This document shows, piece after piece, positions 53,164 through 62,020 of a stretch of DNA of 64,000 nt; within the stretch, counting starts at the first letter, position 1, and each line of letters starts with the position of its first letter. This DNA is from Pseudomonas sp. TH43. Lineage in GTDB: Bacteria > Pseudomonadota > Gammaproteobacteria > Pseudomonadales > Pseudomonadaceae. A program made the translations under genes and the position numbers. Location: positions 1 to 64,000 of the forward strand of contig NZ_JAEKFI010000004.1 in NCBI RefSeq assembly GCF_016650635.1, in the 5' to 3' direction. The notes under the pieces were generated by a model. It was not told the DNA's origin, did not search any database, and was given only the letters and a program-made list of their open reading frames with translations.

Positions 53164-54168
53164 TCACTTGCGCGAAAACTCGACGAATGCCGCGATCACT
53201 TGCTCGATTTGCGAGCGATTGACGTCCATGTGCGTGACCATGCGCAGACGGGCGGCAGCGCTCAATTTGATCCCGCGCTCGGCAGCAAATGCCTTGAACG
53301 CTTCGGCTTTGTCGCCCATTTGCACATAAACCATGTTGGTTTGCACCGGCTCAACACTGAAACCTGCTTCACGCAGACCTTCCGCCAGAAGTTGCGCATT
53401 GGCGTGGTCGTCTGCCAGCCGCTCGATGTTGTGATCCAGGGCGTACAAGCCCGCCGCCGCCAGCAGTCCGGCCTGACGCATACCGCCACCGACCATCTTG
53501 CGCAGACGCCGCGCCTTGCCGATCAACGCGGCCGAACCGCAAAGCACCGAGCCCACTGGCGCACCGAGGCCTTTGGACAGGCACACCGACACCGAGTCGA
53601 AATGCTGGGTGATCTCGCGGGCATCAACCCCAAGCTTGACCGCCGCGTTGTACAACCGCGCGCCATCCAGGTGCAATTGCAGGCCATTGTCCTGAGTGAA
53701 GCGGCGGGCGCGGGCCAGATACTCCAGCGGCAGCACTTTGCCTTGCATAGTGTTTTCCAGCGCCAGCAGGCGAGTACGGGCGAAATGGAAGTCATCCGGT
53801 TTGATCGCAGCAGCAACCTGATCCAGATCCAGCGAACCGTCAGCCTGCACTTCCAGCGGCTGCGGCTGAATCGAACCGAGCACCGCCGCGCCTCCGCCCT
53901 CGTACTTGTACGTATGCGCCTGCTGGCCAACGATGTATTCGTCGCCGCGCTCACAGTGCGCCATCAAACCGAGCAGGTTGCTCATGGTCCCGGTCGGGAC
54001 AAACAGCGCGGCAGCGAAGCCAAGGCGCTTGGCCAGTTCGGCTTCCAGACGATTGACGGTCGGATCTTCGCCATACACATCATCGCCGGTGTCTGCCGCG
54101 GTCATCGCGTCGAGCATGGCGGGAGTCGGTTGGGTGACAGTGTCGCTGCGAAGATCGATAACGCTCAT
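53164..54168 (-). CDS. ltaE: Low-specificity L-threonine aldolase
   Basis: 334 aa from the ATG at 54168 (MSVIDLRSDTVTQPTPAML). PLP-dependent fold with VPTGTMSNLLGLMAHC, LHLDGARLYNAAVKLG and the Lys in SVCLSKGLGAPVGSVL. It splits threonine and allo-threonine into glycine and acetaldehyde. It lies 147 bases after alaS on the same strand side, in the usual Pseudomonas order next to the aru operon. A longer start at 54231 is weaker. Confidence 0.92.
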   Translation of the reverse strand: MSVIDLRSDTVTQPTPAMLDAMTAADTGDDVYGEDPTVNRLEAELAKRLGFAAALFVPTGTMSNLLGLMAHCERGDEYIVGQQAHTYKYEGGGAAVLGSIQPQPLEVQADGSLDLDQVAAAIKPDDFHFARTRLLALENTMQGKVLPLEYLARARRFTQDNGLQLHLDGARLYNAAVKLGVDAREITQHFDSVSVCLSKGLGAPVGSVLCGSAALIGKARRLRKMVGGGMRQAGLLAAAGLYALDHNIERLADDHANAQLLAEGLREAGFSVEPVQTNMVYVQMGDKAEAFKAFAAERGIKLSAAARLRMVTHMDVNRSQIEQVIAAFVEFSRK

Positions 54169-54292
54169 GAACCTGGCCTCAAAGTCAGCAGGGGAAATCC
54201 CTTTACGAAGGTCAATTACTGCGGTCATCACGTCGATTAATCAACCCTGGAGCGCAAAAAGGTCAGGTTACTTCTTGAGAACGCGACATCCA

Positions 54293-54381
54293 TGTGGGAG
54301 CGAGCCTGCTCGCGAAAGCGGTCTGCCAGTGACACATCTGCTGACTGACACACTGCTTTCGCGAGCAGGCTTGCTCCCACA
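54293..54381. repeat. Paired REP element (BIME)
   Basis: TGTGGGAGCGAGCCTGCTCG and its inverted partner GAGCAGGCTTGCTCCCACA flank a short spacer, with GCGAAAGCGG/CCGCTTTCGC inside. This inverted pair is the REP doublet common in P. fluorescens intergenic DNA. Three related pairs occur later in the window. Confidence 0.85.
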
Positions 54382-54449
54382 GGTTCAGTGCAGGGCCGGA
54401 AAATATGTGTTAAAAACGCTCCGCCGCCCAACAAATGGCGGCGAAAACG

Positions 54450-54615
54450 TTCTCAGGGCGGGGTGTAATTCCCCACCGGCGGTAATTGCGCGCAATGCGC
54501 ATAGCCCGCGAGCGCTTGGCAACGAACACGGCTTTTAGCGGTGATCGACGACAAGGTCAGCAGACCCGGTGTGATTCCGGGGCCGACGGTCATAGTCCGG
54601 ATGAAGAGAGAACGG
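54450..54615 (+). promoter_or_regulatory. FMN riboswitch (RFN element)
   Basis: The conserved RFN blocks are readable: CAGGGCGGGGTG-AATTCCCCACCGGCGGTAAT, AGCCCGCGAGCG, GGTCAGCAGACCCGG, GTGATTCCGGGGCCGACGG and the closing TCCGGATGAAGAGAGAACG. (Blocks are given in pieces.) It lies about 100 bases before the lumazine synthase gene and should lower its expression when FMN is abundant. Confidence 0.93.
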
Positions 54616-54718
54616 GATTGACGCCAAAGGGCCGCCTGCGCACTTCTGTGCTCGCGCGTACCCTTGAATCCCTTTCGATTCATAACGCCCTGTTTTTCAC
54701 ACAAACAGGAGTCAGAAC

Positions 54719-55228
54719 ATGCAACCCACCGCTATCGACAGCAAAAACAAACACACTCATGGCGAGCGCGTCGCGTTCATCCAGGCCTGCTGGCACAAGG
54801 AAATCGTCGACCAGAGCCGTAAAGGCTTCGTCGCCGAAATGATTGCCTTGGGTTATCAGGAATCGGACATCGATATCTTCGAAGTCGGCGGCGCCTTTGA
54901 AATGCCCCTGCACGCCAAGTTGCTGGCCAAGACCGGTCGTTATGCCGGCATCGTTGCGGCCGCCCTGGTCGTGGACGGCGGCATCTACCGTCACGAGTTC
55001 GTCGCCCAATCGGTGGTCAGCGGCCTGATGCAGGTGCAGCTGGAAACCGAAGTGCCGGTGTTCTCGGTGTCCCTGACCCCGCATCACTTCCATGCGGGCG
55101 ACGAACATCAGAAGTTCTTCTTCGAGCACTTTGTGCACAAGGGTCAGGAAGCGGCTCGGACTTGTGCCGATACGCTGCAGAAAATCCGCGCACTGCGCCG
55201 CACCGAGCCGCGCGCTGTCGCCGTCTGA
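54719..55228 (+). CDS. ribH: 6,7-Dimethyl-8-ribityllumazine synthase, type II
   Basis: 169 aa, slightly longer than the 158-aa type II enzyme. Motifs IQACWHKEIVDQSRKGF, VGGAFEMPLHAKLLAKTG, AALVVDGGIYRHEFVAQSVV and SVSLTPHHFH (catalytic His) are typical. It joins the pyrimidine intermediate with dihydroxybutanone phosphate in riboflavin synthesis. It follows the FMN riboswitch, so it is controlled separately from a main rib operon. The housekeeping copy in pseudomonads lies elsewhere. Confidence 0.92.
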   Translation: MQPTAIDSKNKHTHGERVAFIQACWHKEIVDQSRKGFVAEMIALGYQESDIDIFEVGGAFEMPLHAKLLAKTGRYAGIVAAALVVDGGIYRHEFVAQSVVSGLMQVQLETEVPVFSVSLTPHHFHAGDEHQKFFFEHFVHKGQEAARTCADTLQKIRALRRTEPRAVAV

Positions 55229-55262
55229 CGCCGAGTGAGGTTTTGACCTCACTCAAATCAAA

Positions 55263-55351
55263 TGTGGGAGCGAGCCTGCTCGCGAAGAGGGGCTGCCAGT
55301 CGATGATAAGTTGACTGATAGACCGCTTTCGCGAGCAGGCTCGCTCCCACA
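55263..55351. repeat. Paired REP element (BIME), second copy
   Basis: Same inverted pair as at 54,293-54,381 (TGTGGGAGCGAGCCTGCTCG ... GAGCAGGCTCGCTCCCACA), between ribH and aruE, which are convergent. Confidence 0.85.
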
Positions 55352-55380
55352 TAGGTTTTGTGCCGGTTTATAGATCGCTA

Positions 55381-56391
55381 TCAGGCGAGATTTTCGTCGG
55401 TGGCCGGCACGATCAGGATGCCTGCGCGCAAGCCGTTCTTGACCTTGGGATTAGGGAAGATGATTCGCGCGCCCTCTTCCTCAATGATCCAGCGGGTATT
55501 GGCCAGATCTTCGGCCAGCACATAGCCCATCTCCAACTCGGAAAAGTTTTCGACGTCCTGTGGCAGGTTCAGGTGGAACGCATCACTGTGCTTGATGATT
55601 TCCCGCGCCACGCTGAACAACTGCAGACCGTCCAGGCCTTCTTCAGCCAAATCTGGCTCATTGCCTTCGATGATCTGCTGCAGACGAGTTTCCAGCAGCG
55701 ACACATTGACCCCGTCGTTCTGCCCGAACGGCCGCGCCTTGCCCAGTTCCAGCGTGAAGGCTTCGGCATCGAGCTTGTCGTAGGTATAGGAACTAAAAAC
55801 GATCGACGGCTTGTTCTGCAACAACACCGCCTCCATGCCCGCCGCGCGCAGCCGTGCCAACTCCCGACGGGAATGCTGGCGACCTTCTTTCCACGGATAC
55901 AACGCGAACTGCTCGATCCGCGAACCACGAATCGCCGTGTGCAGGTCGTAGTGCAGGCGCTGGCGGTCTGGCAGGCTGAAGAAACTCGCCGCCAACCGTT
56001 CCAGCTCACAGGCTCGCAAAGCTTCCGAACCACTGCTTTGTTCATGACGGCCGTTGAACAGCCGATTGACGTCCTGCTCGATGAAACGCTCGCCTTTGCG
56101 AATCGCTTCCGGGTTGCCGAACAGGAACAGAATGCGTGCACGCGGCTTCAGATCGCCGCGAGCGATGTCGTGCAGCAGCCGATCAAGTAACTCGATCGGT
56201 GCTGTTTCGTTGCCATGGATACCTGCCGACAGCAGCAGATCCAGGCCATTGTCGCGAGCTTCAGGGGGCCGGACTTCCAGCGCCCCTTCGCTCAACCAGC
56301 GCATCCGCACGCCTTCGACAGTCAGTTGAGTTTTCTCCGCCGGTTCGCGGCCGGCGAGGGTCAGTTCAAGCAGTTTGCCGAGGGCGAGCAT
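55381..56391 (-). CDS. aruE: Succinylglutamate desuccinylase
   Basis: 336 aa (AstE). Zinc-dependent aminoacylase: SAGIHGNETAPIELL carries the His and Glu ligands, and LHYDLHTAIRGS the third. Last enzyme of the arginine succinyltransferase route, releasing glutamate and succinate. Last gene of the aru operon, 12 bases after the small unnamed gene. Confidence 0.94.
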   Translation of the reverse strand: MLALGKLLELTLAGREPAEKTQLTVEGVRMRWLSEGALEVRPPEARDNGLDLLLSAGIHGNETAPIELLDRLLHDIARGDLKPRARILFLFGNPEAIRKGERFIEQDVNRLFNGRHEQSSGSEALRACELERLAASFFSLPDRQRLHYDLHTAIRGSRIEQFALYPWKEGRQHSRRELARLRAAGMEAVLLQNKPSIVFSSYTYDKLDAEAFTLELGKARPFGQNDGVNVSLLETRLQQIIEGNEPDLAEEGLDGLQLFSVAREIIKHSDAFHLNLPQDVENFSELEMGYVLAEDLANTRWIIEEEGARIIFPNPKVKNGLRAGILIVPATDENLA

Positions 56392-56403
56392 AGAGCGGTT
56401 TCC

Positions 56404-56694
56404 TTAGTGATCGTGGTTGCAATCCGGGCCGTGCACGTGGTCTTCGTCGTCGCCGACGTCAGCCGGTTCCATTTCCAGTTGCAGACTTACCAGATTAGTT
56501 GCCAATGGGCGCAGCAGCAGGTTGGCGTACTCGGCATCACCTTCTTCGACGTCCACGCCGATCAGCAGTTGGCCACGGCCGTCCTGCTGGATCCACAGCT
56601 CTTTGCCTTGCCACATGACCGCGACGCGGGTGCACGAGGTTTGCAGTTGCGTGCCGTCGGTGTCTTCAAGGATCAGCTGCAGGGAATCGCTCAT
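56404..56694 (-). CDS. Conserved aru-operon protein, 96 aa
   Basis: From the ATG at 56694. A beta-rich small protein (LQLILEDTDGTQLQTSC, MWQGKELWIQQDGRGQLL) ending in an acidic, His-rich tail (GDDEDHVHGPDCNHDH) that could bind metal. It lies between aruB and aruE, where P. aeruginosa also has an unnamed small gene. Function unknown. Confidence 0.8.
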   Translation of the reverse strand: MSDSLQLILEDTDGTQLQTSCTRVAVMWQGKELWIQQDGRGQLLIGVDVEEGDAEYANLLLRPLATNLVSLQLEMEPADVGDDEDHVHGPDCNHDH

Positions 56695-56751
56695 GTTTTT
56701 ACTCTCTTCGGGAGACAAGCCGCGCGCCGCGTTCGGGCGACGCGCCGGCCA

Positions 56752-58098
56752 TCAATTGATCTGGAATGGATAAACCGCGCCCAGTTTAAGGATTTGCGTC
56801 AGTTCATCCAGTGCCGTCCGGCATTCAAGCAACAATTGCGGATCCGCCAGATCGGTTTCGCTCAGGCGGTCGCGGTAGTGCTTTTCAACCCATGCGGTCA
56901 AGGAACCGTACAACGGTGCGGTCATGATAACCCCTGGGTTGACCGCCGCCAGTTCGGTTTCGTTGAGTGCGACGCGAAGTCTCAGGCAAGCAGGGCCACC
57001 GCCGTTCTGCATGCTTTGCTTGAGGTCGAAGACTTTCACTTCACGAATCAGCCCGCCGGAGCTGGTCAAACCTTGCAGGTAAGTCCAGACGCGCTCGTTG
57101 GCCTGGCATTCTTGCGGAACAATCAACAGCATCGAGCCGTCAGGGCGTGACAGAAGCTGGCTATTGAACAAGTAGGAACGAACCGCGTCATCCACGGTGA
57201 CGGCCGAACGCGGAACACACACAGACTGAAATTTCCCACCCGCTTTGGCGAGTTTGCCTTCCAGTTCGGCCAGCATCTGTTCAGTCTCAAGGAACGCGTC
57301 CTCGTGATAGAACAGGACTTCGCCATTACCTACGGCGATCACGTCGTTATGGAACACGCCCTGATCAATCACGTTCGGGTTCTGCTGAGCGTAAACCACG
57401 CCTTCGTCACGCAGACCGTGCAGACGTGCGACGGCTTGCGAGGCTTCAAGGGTCTGACGGGCCGGGTATTTCTGCGGCGCAGGATAACGATTGTCGAAGG
57501 CACTGCGACCGAACACGAAAAACTCGACACCTGCCTCGCCATATTCACGGCAGAAGCGTGTGTGGTTGGCCGCGCCTTCATCGCCGAACTGCGCCACCGC
57601 CGGCAAAGCGGCGTGATGGGCGAAGTGCTGCTGATTGGCGAACATCGCGCCAAGCACACGACTGGTGGTCGGGTGTTCGATGCTGCGGTGGTATTTGCAG
57701 TTGAGGTTGGCGGCGGTGAAATGCACGCGACCGTCAGCGGTGTCGGCACTCGGGCTGACCGTGGCGGCGTTGGCCACCCACATGCTCGACGCCGAGCAAC
57801 TGGCGACCAGCAGCGGCATCGCTTCTTTGGCGGCGCGCTCGATCACTTGAGCATCGCTGCCGCTGAAACCCAAACGGCGCAGAGCGGCCACGTCCGGACG
57901 CTCCTGCGGCGCGAGGACGCCTTGCTGAAAGCCCATTTCCATCAGCGCTTTCATCTTCGCCAGACCTTGCAGCGCCGCTTCCTTCGGGTTCGAGGATTGC
58001 TGGCTGTTGCTCTGGGACGCAACGTTGCCGTAGGACAGACCACCGTAGTTATGGGTCGGCCCCACTAGACCGTCAAAATTGACTTCATAGGATTTCAT
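56752..58098 (-). CDS. aruB: N-succinylarginine dihydrolase
   Basis: 448 aa from the ATG at 58098 (AstB). Start MKSYEVNFDGLVGPTHNYGG is typical, and the catalytic residues of the guanidino-modifying fold are present (NPNVIDQGVFHNDVIAVG; near the end NGGGPACLRLRV with the Cys nucleophile). It turns succinylarginine into succinylornithine, CO2 and two ammonia. Separated by 57 bases from the gene downstream. Confidence 0.95.
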   Translation of the reverse strand: MKSYEVNFDGLVGPTHNYGGLSYGNVASQSNSQQSSNPKEAALQGLAKMKALMEMGFQQGVLAPQERPDVAALRRLGFSGSDAQVIERAAKEAMPLLVASCSASSMWVANAATVSPSADTADGRVHFTAANLNCKYHRSIEHPTTSRVLGAMFANQQHFAHHAALPAVAQFGDEGAANHTRFCREYGEAGVEFFVFGRSAFDNRYPAPQKYPARQTLEASQAVARLHGLRDEGVVYAQQNPNVIDQGVFHNDVIAVGNGEVLFYHEDAFLETEQMLAELEGKLAKAGGKFQSVCVPRSAVTVDDAVRSYLFNSQLLSRPDGSMLLIVPQECQANERVWTYLQGLTSSGGLIREVKVFDLKQSMQNGGGPACLRLRVALNETELAAVNPGVIMTAPLYGSLTAWVEKHYRDRLSETDLADPQLLLECRTALDELTQILKLGAVYPFQIN

Positions 58099-58167
58099 CA
58101 GCGAGGCTCCACGAGAATCTGTTGTTATAGGCATCGAGTAACAAATAGGTAAGACCGAGGTGCGGCT

Positions 58168-58255
58168 ATCGCGAGCAGGCTCACTCCTACAGGGTTTGTG
58201 TCGTACACAAATTGTGTGTCCACCATCAACCTGTAGGAGCGAGCCTGCTCGCGAA
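58168..58255. repeat. Paired REP-like element within the aru operon
   Basis: CGCGAGCAGGCTCACTCCTACAG and the inverted CTGTAGGAGCGAGCCTGCTCGCG, in the 163-base gap between aruD and aruB. The half-sites are given in part; the pair is a variant of the other REP doublets and may affect the stability of the operon transcript. Confidence 0.8.
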
Positions 58256-58261
58256 TGGGCA

Positions 58262-59728
58262 TCACGCCATTTTCACGCCGGGCGTGAGGGTCGTGGGCAA
58301 AGTCAGGCTCGGGGTTTCCAGCGACGCCACCGGGTACGCGCAGTAATCCGCCGCGTAGTAGGCGCTGGCGCGATGGTTGCCCGAAGCACCGACACCGCCG
58401 AACGGTGCGCTGCTCGCAGCGCCGGTCAGTTGTTTGTTCCAGTTGACGATGCCGGCACGGCTTTCCAGCCAGAACTGCTGATAACGCGCTTCGGAATCCG
58501 ACAGCAGACCAGCGGCCAGACCATAAGCAGTGTCATTCGCCTCAGCGATCGCCGCTTCAAAATCAACGTAGCGGATCACTTGCAGCAACGGGCCGAACAG
58601 TTCTTCGTCCGGACGCTCGGCAACAGCGCTCACATCGATAATGCCCGGCGTCAGCAACGCGGCTTGCGCCTGTGGCTGGGTCATTTCCAGCAGCGACACG
58701 GCGCCGTTGGCCAGGAGATGTTCTTGAGCATCCATCAGCGCTTTCGCCGCGCCGAGGGAAATCACCGAGCCCATGAACGGCGCCGGTTGCTGATCAAACG
58801 CACCGACCTCAATAGTCGCGCTGACTTCCACCAGACGCTTGAGCAGGCTATCGCCCCACGCACCTTGCGGGACCAACAGACGACGGGCGCAGGTGCAGCG
58901 TTGGCCAGCCGAGATGAACGCAGACTGAATGATCGTGTAAACCGCCGCATCCAGATCCGCCACCTGATCGACCACCAGCGGATTGTTGCCACCCATTTCC
59001 AGCGCAAGGATCTTGTCCGGGCGCCCGGCAAATTGCTGGTGAAGATGGTTGCCGGTGCGGCTCGATCCGGTGAAAAACAGACCGTCGATGCCAGGGTTCG
59101 CCGCCAGCGCAATGCCGGTTTCGCGAGCGCCTTGCAGCAGGTTCAACACGCCAGCCGGCAGACCGGCTTCAATCCAGCACTTGACCGTCAGTTCAGCGAC
59201 TTTCGGCGTCAGCTCGCTTGGCTTGAACAACACGCTGTTACCGGCCAGCAAGGCCGGCACGATGTGGCCGTTCGGCAAGTGACCGGGGAAGTTGTAAGGG
59301 CCGAATACCGCGACCACGCCGTGCGGTTTGTGGCGCAGCACGGCAGTGGCGTCGCCCAACGGGCCGCTCTTCTCGCCGGTACGCTCGCGGTAGCTCTGTA
59401 CCGAGATAGCGATCTTGTTGACCATGCTGGTCACTTCGGTCGCAGATTCCCACAGCGGTTTGCCGGTCTCTTCACCAATGGTCCGAGCGAGCTCGTCAGC
59501 GTGGTTTTTCAGCGAAGCCGCGAATGCCTCGAGTACGCCGATACGCTCTTCCAGCGAACGACGCGCCCAGTCCGGAAAAGCCTGACGTGCAGCCTGCACC
59601 GCCGATTCGACCTGAGCGCTGGTGGCGCCCTCCCCCGACCACAGCACTTGCTGGGTCACCGGGTTCAGCGATTGAAAGGCTTCGCCCTGACCGGCCAGCC
59701 ACTCACCTGCGATGTATAGCGAATTCAT
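58262..59728 (-). CDS. aruD: Succinylglutamate semialdehyde dehydrogenase
   Basis: 488 aa (AstD). Aldehyde dehydrogenase motifs: LEMGGNNPLVVDQVADLD (Glu base) and FISAGQRCTCARRLLVP (Cys nucleophile); the NAD-binding GARETGIALAANPGIDGLFFTGS is also seen. Makes succinylglutamate. Its ATG overlaps the aruG stop (TAATG), a tight coupling. Confidence 0.96.
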   Translation of the reverse strand: MNSLYIAGEWLAGQGEAFQSLNPVTQQVLWSGEGATSAQVESAVQAARQAFPDWARRSLEERIGVLEAFAASLKNHADELARTIGEETGKPLWESATEVTSMVNKIAISVQSYRERTGEKSGPLGDATAVLRHKPHGVVAVFGPYNFPGHLPNGHIVPALLAGNSVLFKPSELTPKVAELTVKCWIEAGLPAGVLNLLQGARETGIALAANPGIDGLFFTGSSRTGNHLHQQFAGRPDKILALEMGGNNPLVVDQVADLDAAVYTIIQSAFISAGQRCTCARRLLVPQGAWGDSLLKRLVEVSATIEVGAFDQQPAPFMGSVISLGAAKALMDAQEHLLANGAVSLLEMTQPQAQAALLTPGIIDVSAVAERPDEELFGPLLQVIRYVDFEAAIAEANDTAYGLAAGLLSDSEARYQQFWLESRAGIVNWNKQLTGAASSAPFGGVGASGNHRASAYYAADYCAYPVASLETPSLTLPTTLTPGVKMA

Positions 59729-60753
59729 TATTTCGACTCCCGTGCAGCGGACAACGCCACGGCGCGCACTTGATCGCCAGCGTTGAGTTGAAGACGTTTG
59801 GCGGTCTGTGGATCAACCACCAGGGTGCCGGCAGCGAGACGCGCCGGCGCAGCAGTGATGCGACAGTCTTCGCGTTTGCGGTTATGGATGATGAACGGCG
59901 TGGCGTCATCGCCCGGCGTACCGACAGCCAGTACCAGCGCCTCACTGTCACGCACCGCGCGGATCTTGCCGGTTTCGCATTCGATGGCCGGGCCGGCATC
60001 GAAAATGTCGACGTAACCCTGATAGCTGAAACCTTCACCCTTGAGCATCGCCAGCGCGGGCTCGGTGTCCGGGTGAACCTGACCGATGACGTTGCGTGCG
60101 TCAGGCGACAGGAAGCAGGTGTACAGCGGGAATTTCGGCATCAGTTCAGCGATAAACGCCTTGTTGCCCACGCCGGTCAGGTAATCGGCCTGGCTGAATT
60201 CCATTTTGAAGAAATGACGGCCAAGGCTTTCCCAGAACGGCGAACGACCGGCGTCATCGGAGACACCGCGCATCTCGGCGATGATCTTGTTACCGAACAG
60301 CTCAGGGAATTCAGCGATGAACAGCATCCGCGCCTTCGACAGCATGCGACCGTTCAGACCGCTGCGGTAATCGGCATGCAGGAACAGCGAGCACAGCTCG
60401 GAATTACCGGTCAGGTCGTTGGCGAGGAACAGCGTCGGAATCTCGCGATAGATATTCAGCTCTTGCGAGGCGCTGACCGTCAGGCCGACACGGAAGTTGT
60501 ACCAGGGCTCACGCATACCGACGGCGCCAGCAATGGCGGAAATTCCCACCACGCGACCATCATCGTCTTCGAGCACGAACAGGTAGTCCGCATCGCCACG
60601 GCCGGCTTCGCCGCGAAAGGTCTTCTCGGCCCAGCCGACCCGGTGGGCCAGACGCTCTTCGTTGGCTGGCAAAGTCGTAAGGCCGGTGCCGGTGCTGCGG
60701 GCCAGGTCGATCAGAGCGGATAAATCGCTGCTGCGTACGGGACGAACAATCAT
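59728..60753 (-). CDS. aruG: Arginine N-succinyltransferase, beta subunit
   Basis: 341 aa, AstA family. Starts MIVRPVRSSDLSALIDLARSTG; ends in AGDQVRAVALSAA. With the AruF subunit it forms the heteromeric enzyme that transfers succinyl from succinyl-CoA to arginine or ornithine. RBS GAGGAG. Pseudomonads have two such subunits, as here. Confidence 0.95.
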   Translation of the reverse strand: MIVRPVRSSDLSALIDLARSTGTGLTTLPANEERLAHRVGWAEKTFRGEAGRGDADYLFVLEDDDGRVVGISAIAGAVGMREPWYNFRVGLTVSASQELNIYREIPTLFLANDLTGNSELCSLFLHADYRSGLNGRMLSKARMLFIAEFPELFGNKIIAEMRGVSDDAGRSPFWESLGRHFFKMEFSQADYLTGVGNKAFIAELMPKFPLYTCFLSPDARNVIGQVHPDTEPALAMLKGEGFSYQGYVDIFDAGPAIECETGKIRAVRDSEALVLAVGTPGDDATPFIIHNRKREDCRITAAPARLAAGTLVVDPQTAKRLQLNAGDQVRAVALSAARESK

Positions 60754-60804
60754 GCTATCTCCTCAAACGGGCCGCCGCGGCCACCCGTGAAACTCGCTAA
60801 GGCG

Positions 60805-61824
60805 TTAAACCGCCACCAGGCGCACGCTGGCACCTTCACCGACGCCCAGGGCTTCGGCCGCTTCCAGATCCAGAGTCACCGGTTTGCCTGGCGCGTAATC
60901 CAGCTCCAGCAACACCGCGCGGTAATCCTGCAACTGCGCGTTGGCCACTAGATACTGGCGCCCGACACCCTTGACCGCTTCGCCGATTTTCACCGGCACA
61001 ACACGGCTCTGGGCGATCGAACGGATCCCCGAAACACGTGCATGCAGGGTCGGGCCACCGTCGAAAATGTCGATGTAATGATCGGTCTCGAAACCTTCGC
61101 GCATCAGGATGTCGAAGGTGATCTGCGCACGCGGGTGCACCTGGCCCATCGCCTCTTGGGCGGAATCCGGCAGCAGCGGCACGTAGATCGGGTAATGCGG
61201 CATCAACTCGGCGAGGAACGTGCGGCTCTTCAGCCCGCACAAGCGCTCGGCAGCCGCGTAATTGAGGTCGAAGAAATTGCGACCGATAGCGTCCCAGAAC
61301 GGCGAGTCGCCATTCTCGTCGCTGTAACCGACGATCTCGGTCACCACCGAATCAGCGAAACGCTCCGGGTGGCTGGCAACGAACAGCAGACGACCACGGG
61401 AGTTAAGCTCGGACCACGGCGAACCCACCAGCTCGCGCTGCACGTAGAAACTGGTCAGCAAGCTGTTGCCGGTCAGGTCGTGGCACTGCGAAAGCACGTG
61501 GATCTTGTTGTGGATCTTCAGCTCGCGGGAGGCGTGAACGAAGGTCTCGTTGCGGAAGCTGTAGAACGGCTCGGAGTAACCGGCCGAAGCAACGATGGCC
61601 GAGCAGCCGACCAGTTTGCCGGTGGCGGAATCTTCGAGGACGAAGAAATAGCTTTCTTCACCGTTGAAGCTCACTTCGGCGGCAAACGAGGCTTCGCTCG
61701 CAGCGATCTTGTCGCTCAGACGTTCCACGTCATCCGGCAAGGAAGTGACACCAATCGGGCTGTCCGCAGCCAGACGCTGTACCTCGCCCAGATCAGCCAT
61801 TTGCGCGGGGCGCATCACCAGCAT
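60805..61824 (-). CDS. aruF: Arginine/ornithine N-succinyltransferase, alpha subunit
   Basis: 339 aa; a paralogue of the following gene (shared LTGNS, EIVGYSDENGDSPFWDAIGRNFF and HPRAQITFDIL). The two subunits reflect an old duplication. GGAG lies before the ATG. It follows aruC after about 196 bases that contain a REP pair. Confidence 0.95.
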   Translation of the reverse strand: MLVMRPAQMADLGEVQRLAADSPIGVTSLPDDVERLSDKIAASEASFAAEVSFNGEESYFFVLEDSATGKLVGCSAIVASAGYSEPFYSFRNETFVHASRELKIHNKIHVLSQCHDLTGNSLLTSFYVQRELVGSPWSELNSRGRLLFVASHPERFADSVVTEIVGYSDENGDSPFWDAIGRNFFDLNYAAAERLCGLKSRTFLAELMPHYPIYVPLLPDSAQEAMGQVHPRAQITFDILMREGFETDHYIDIFDGGPTLHARVSGIRSIAQSRVVPVKIGEAVKGVGRQYLVANAQLQDYRAVLLELDYAPGKPVTLDLEAAEALGVGEGASVRLVAV

Positions 61825-61874
61825 GGTGTCACTCCTTTCTTTACATTCTTTTGGGGGAAATAAGCCGACCCGTT

Positions 61875-61957
61875 TGTAGGAGCAAAGCTTGCTCGCGAAG
61901 CTTTGTCAGCCACTGTGAAGTCGCTGGAGCCTTTCGCGAGCAAGCTTTGCTCCTACA
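61875..61957. repeat. Paired REP-like element between aruC and aruF
   Basis: TGTAGGAGCAAAGCTTGCTCGCGA and its inverted form flank a short spacer (half-sites in part: GTAGGAGCAAAGCTTGCTCG and CGAGCAAGCTTTGCTCCTAC). A variant of the other pairs. Confidence 0.85.
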
Positions 61958-62020
61958 GAAGAGCGGGGCCGGCATCAAAATTTTGATCGGCGCCCGAATC
62001 ATCAGGCGCCGAAGGGTCTA

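Noticed and set aside
58160..59719. Open frame of 519 aa on the plus strand
   Set aside because: Antisense to aruD; composition is Arg/His/Gln-rich with no family.
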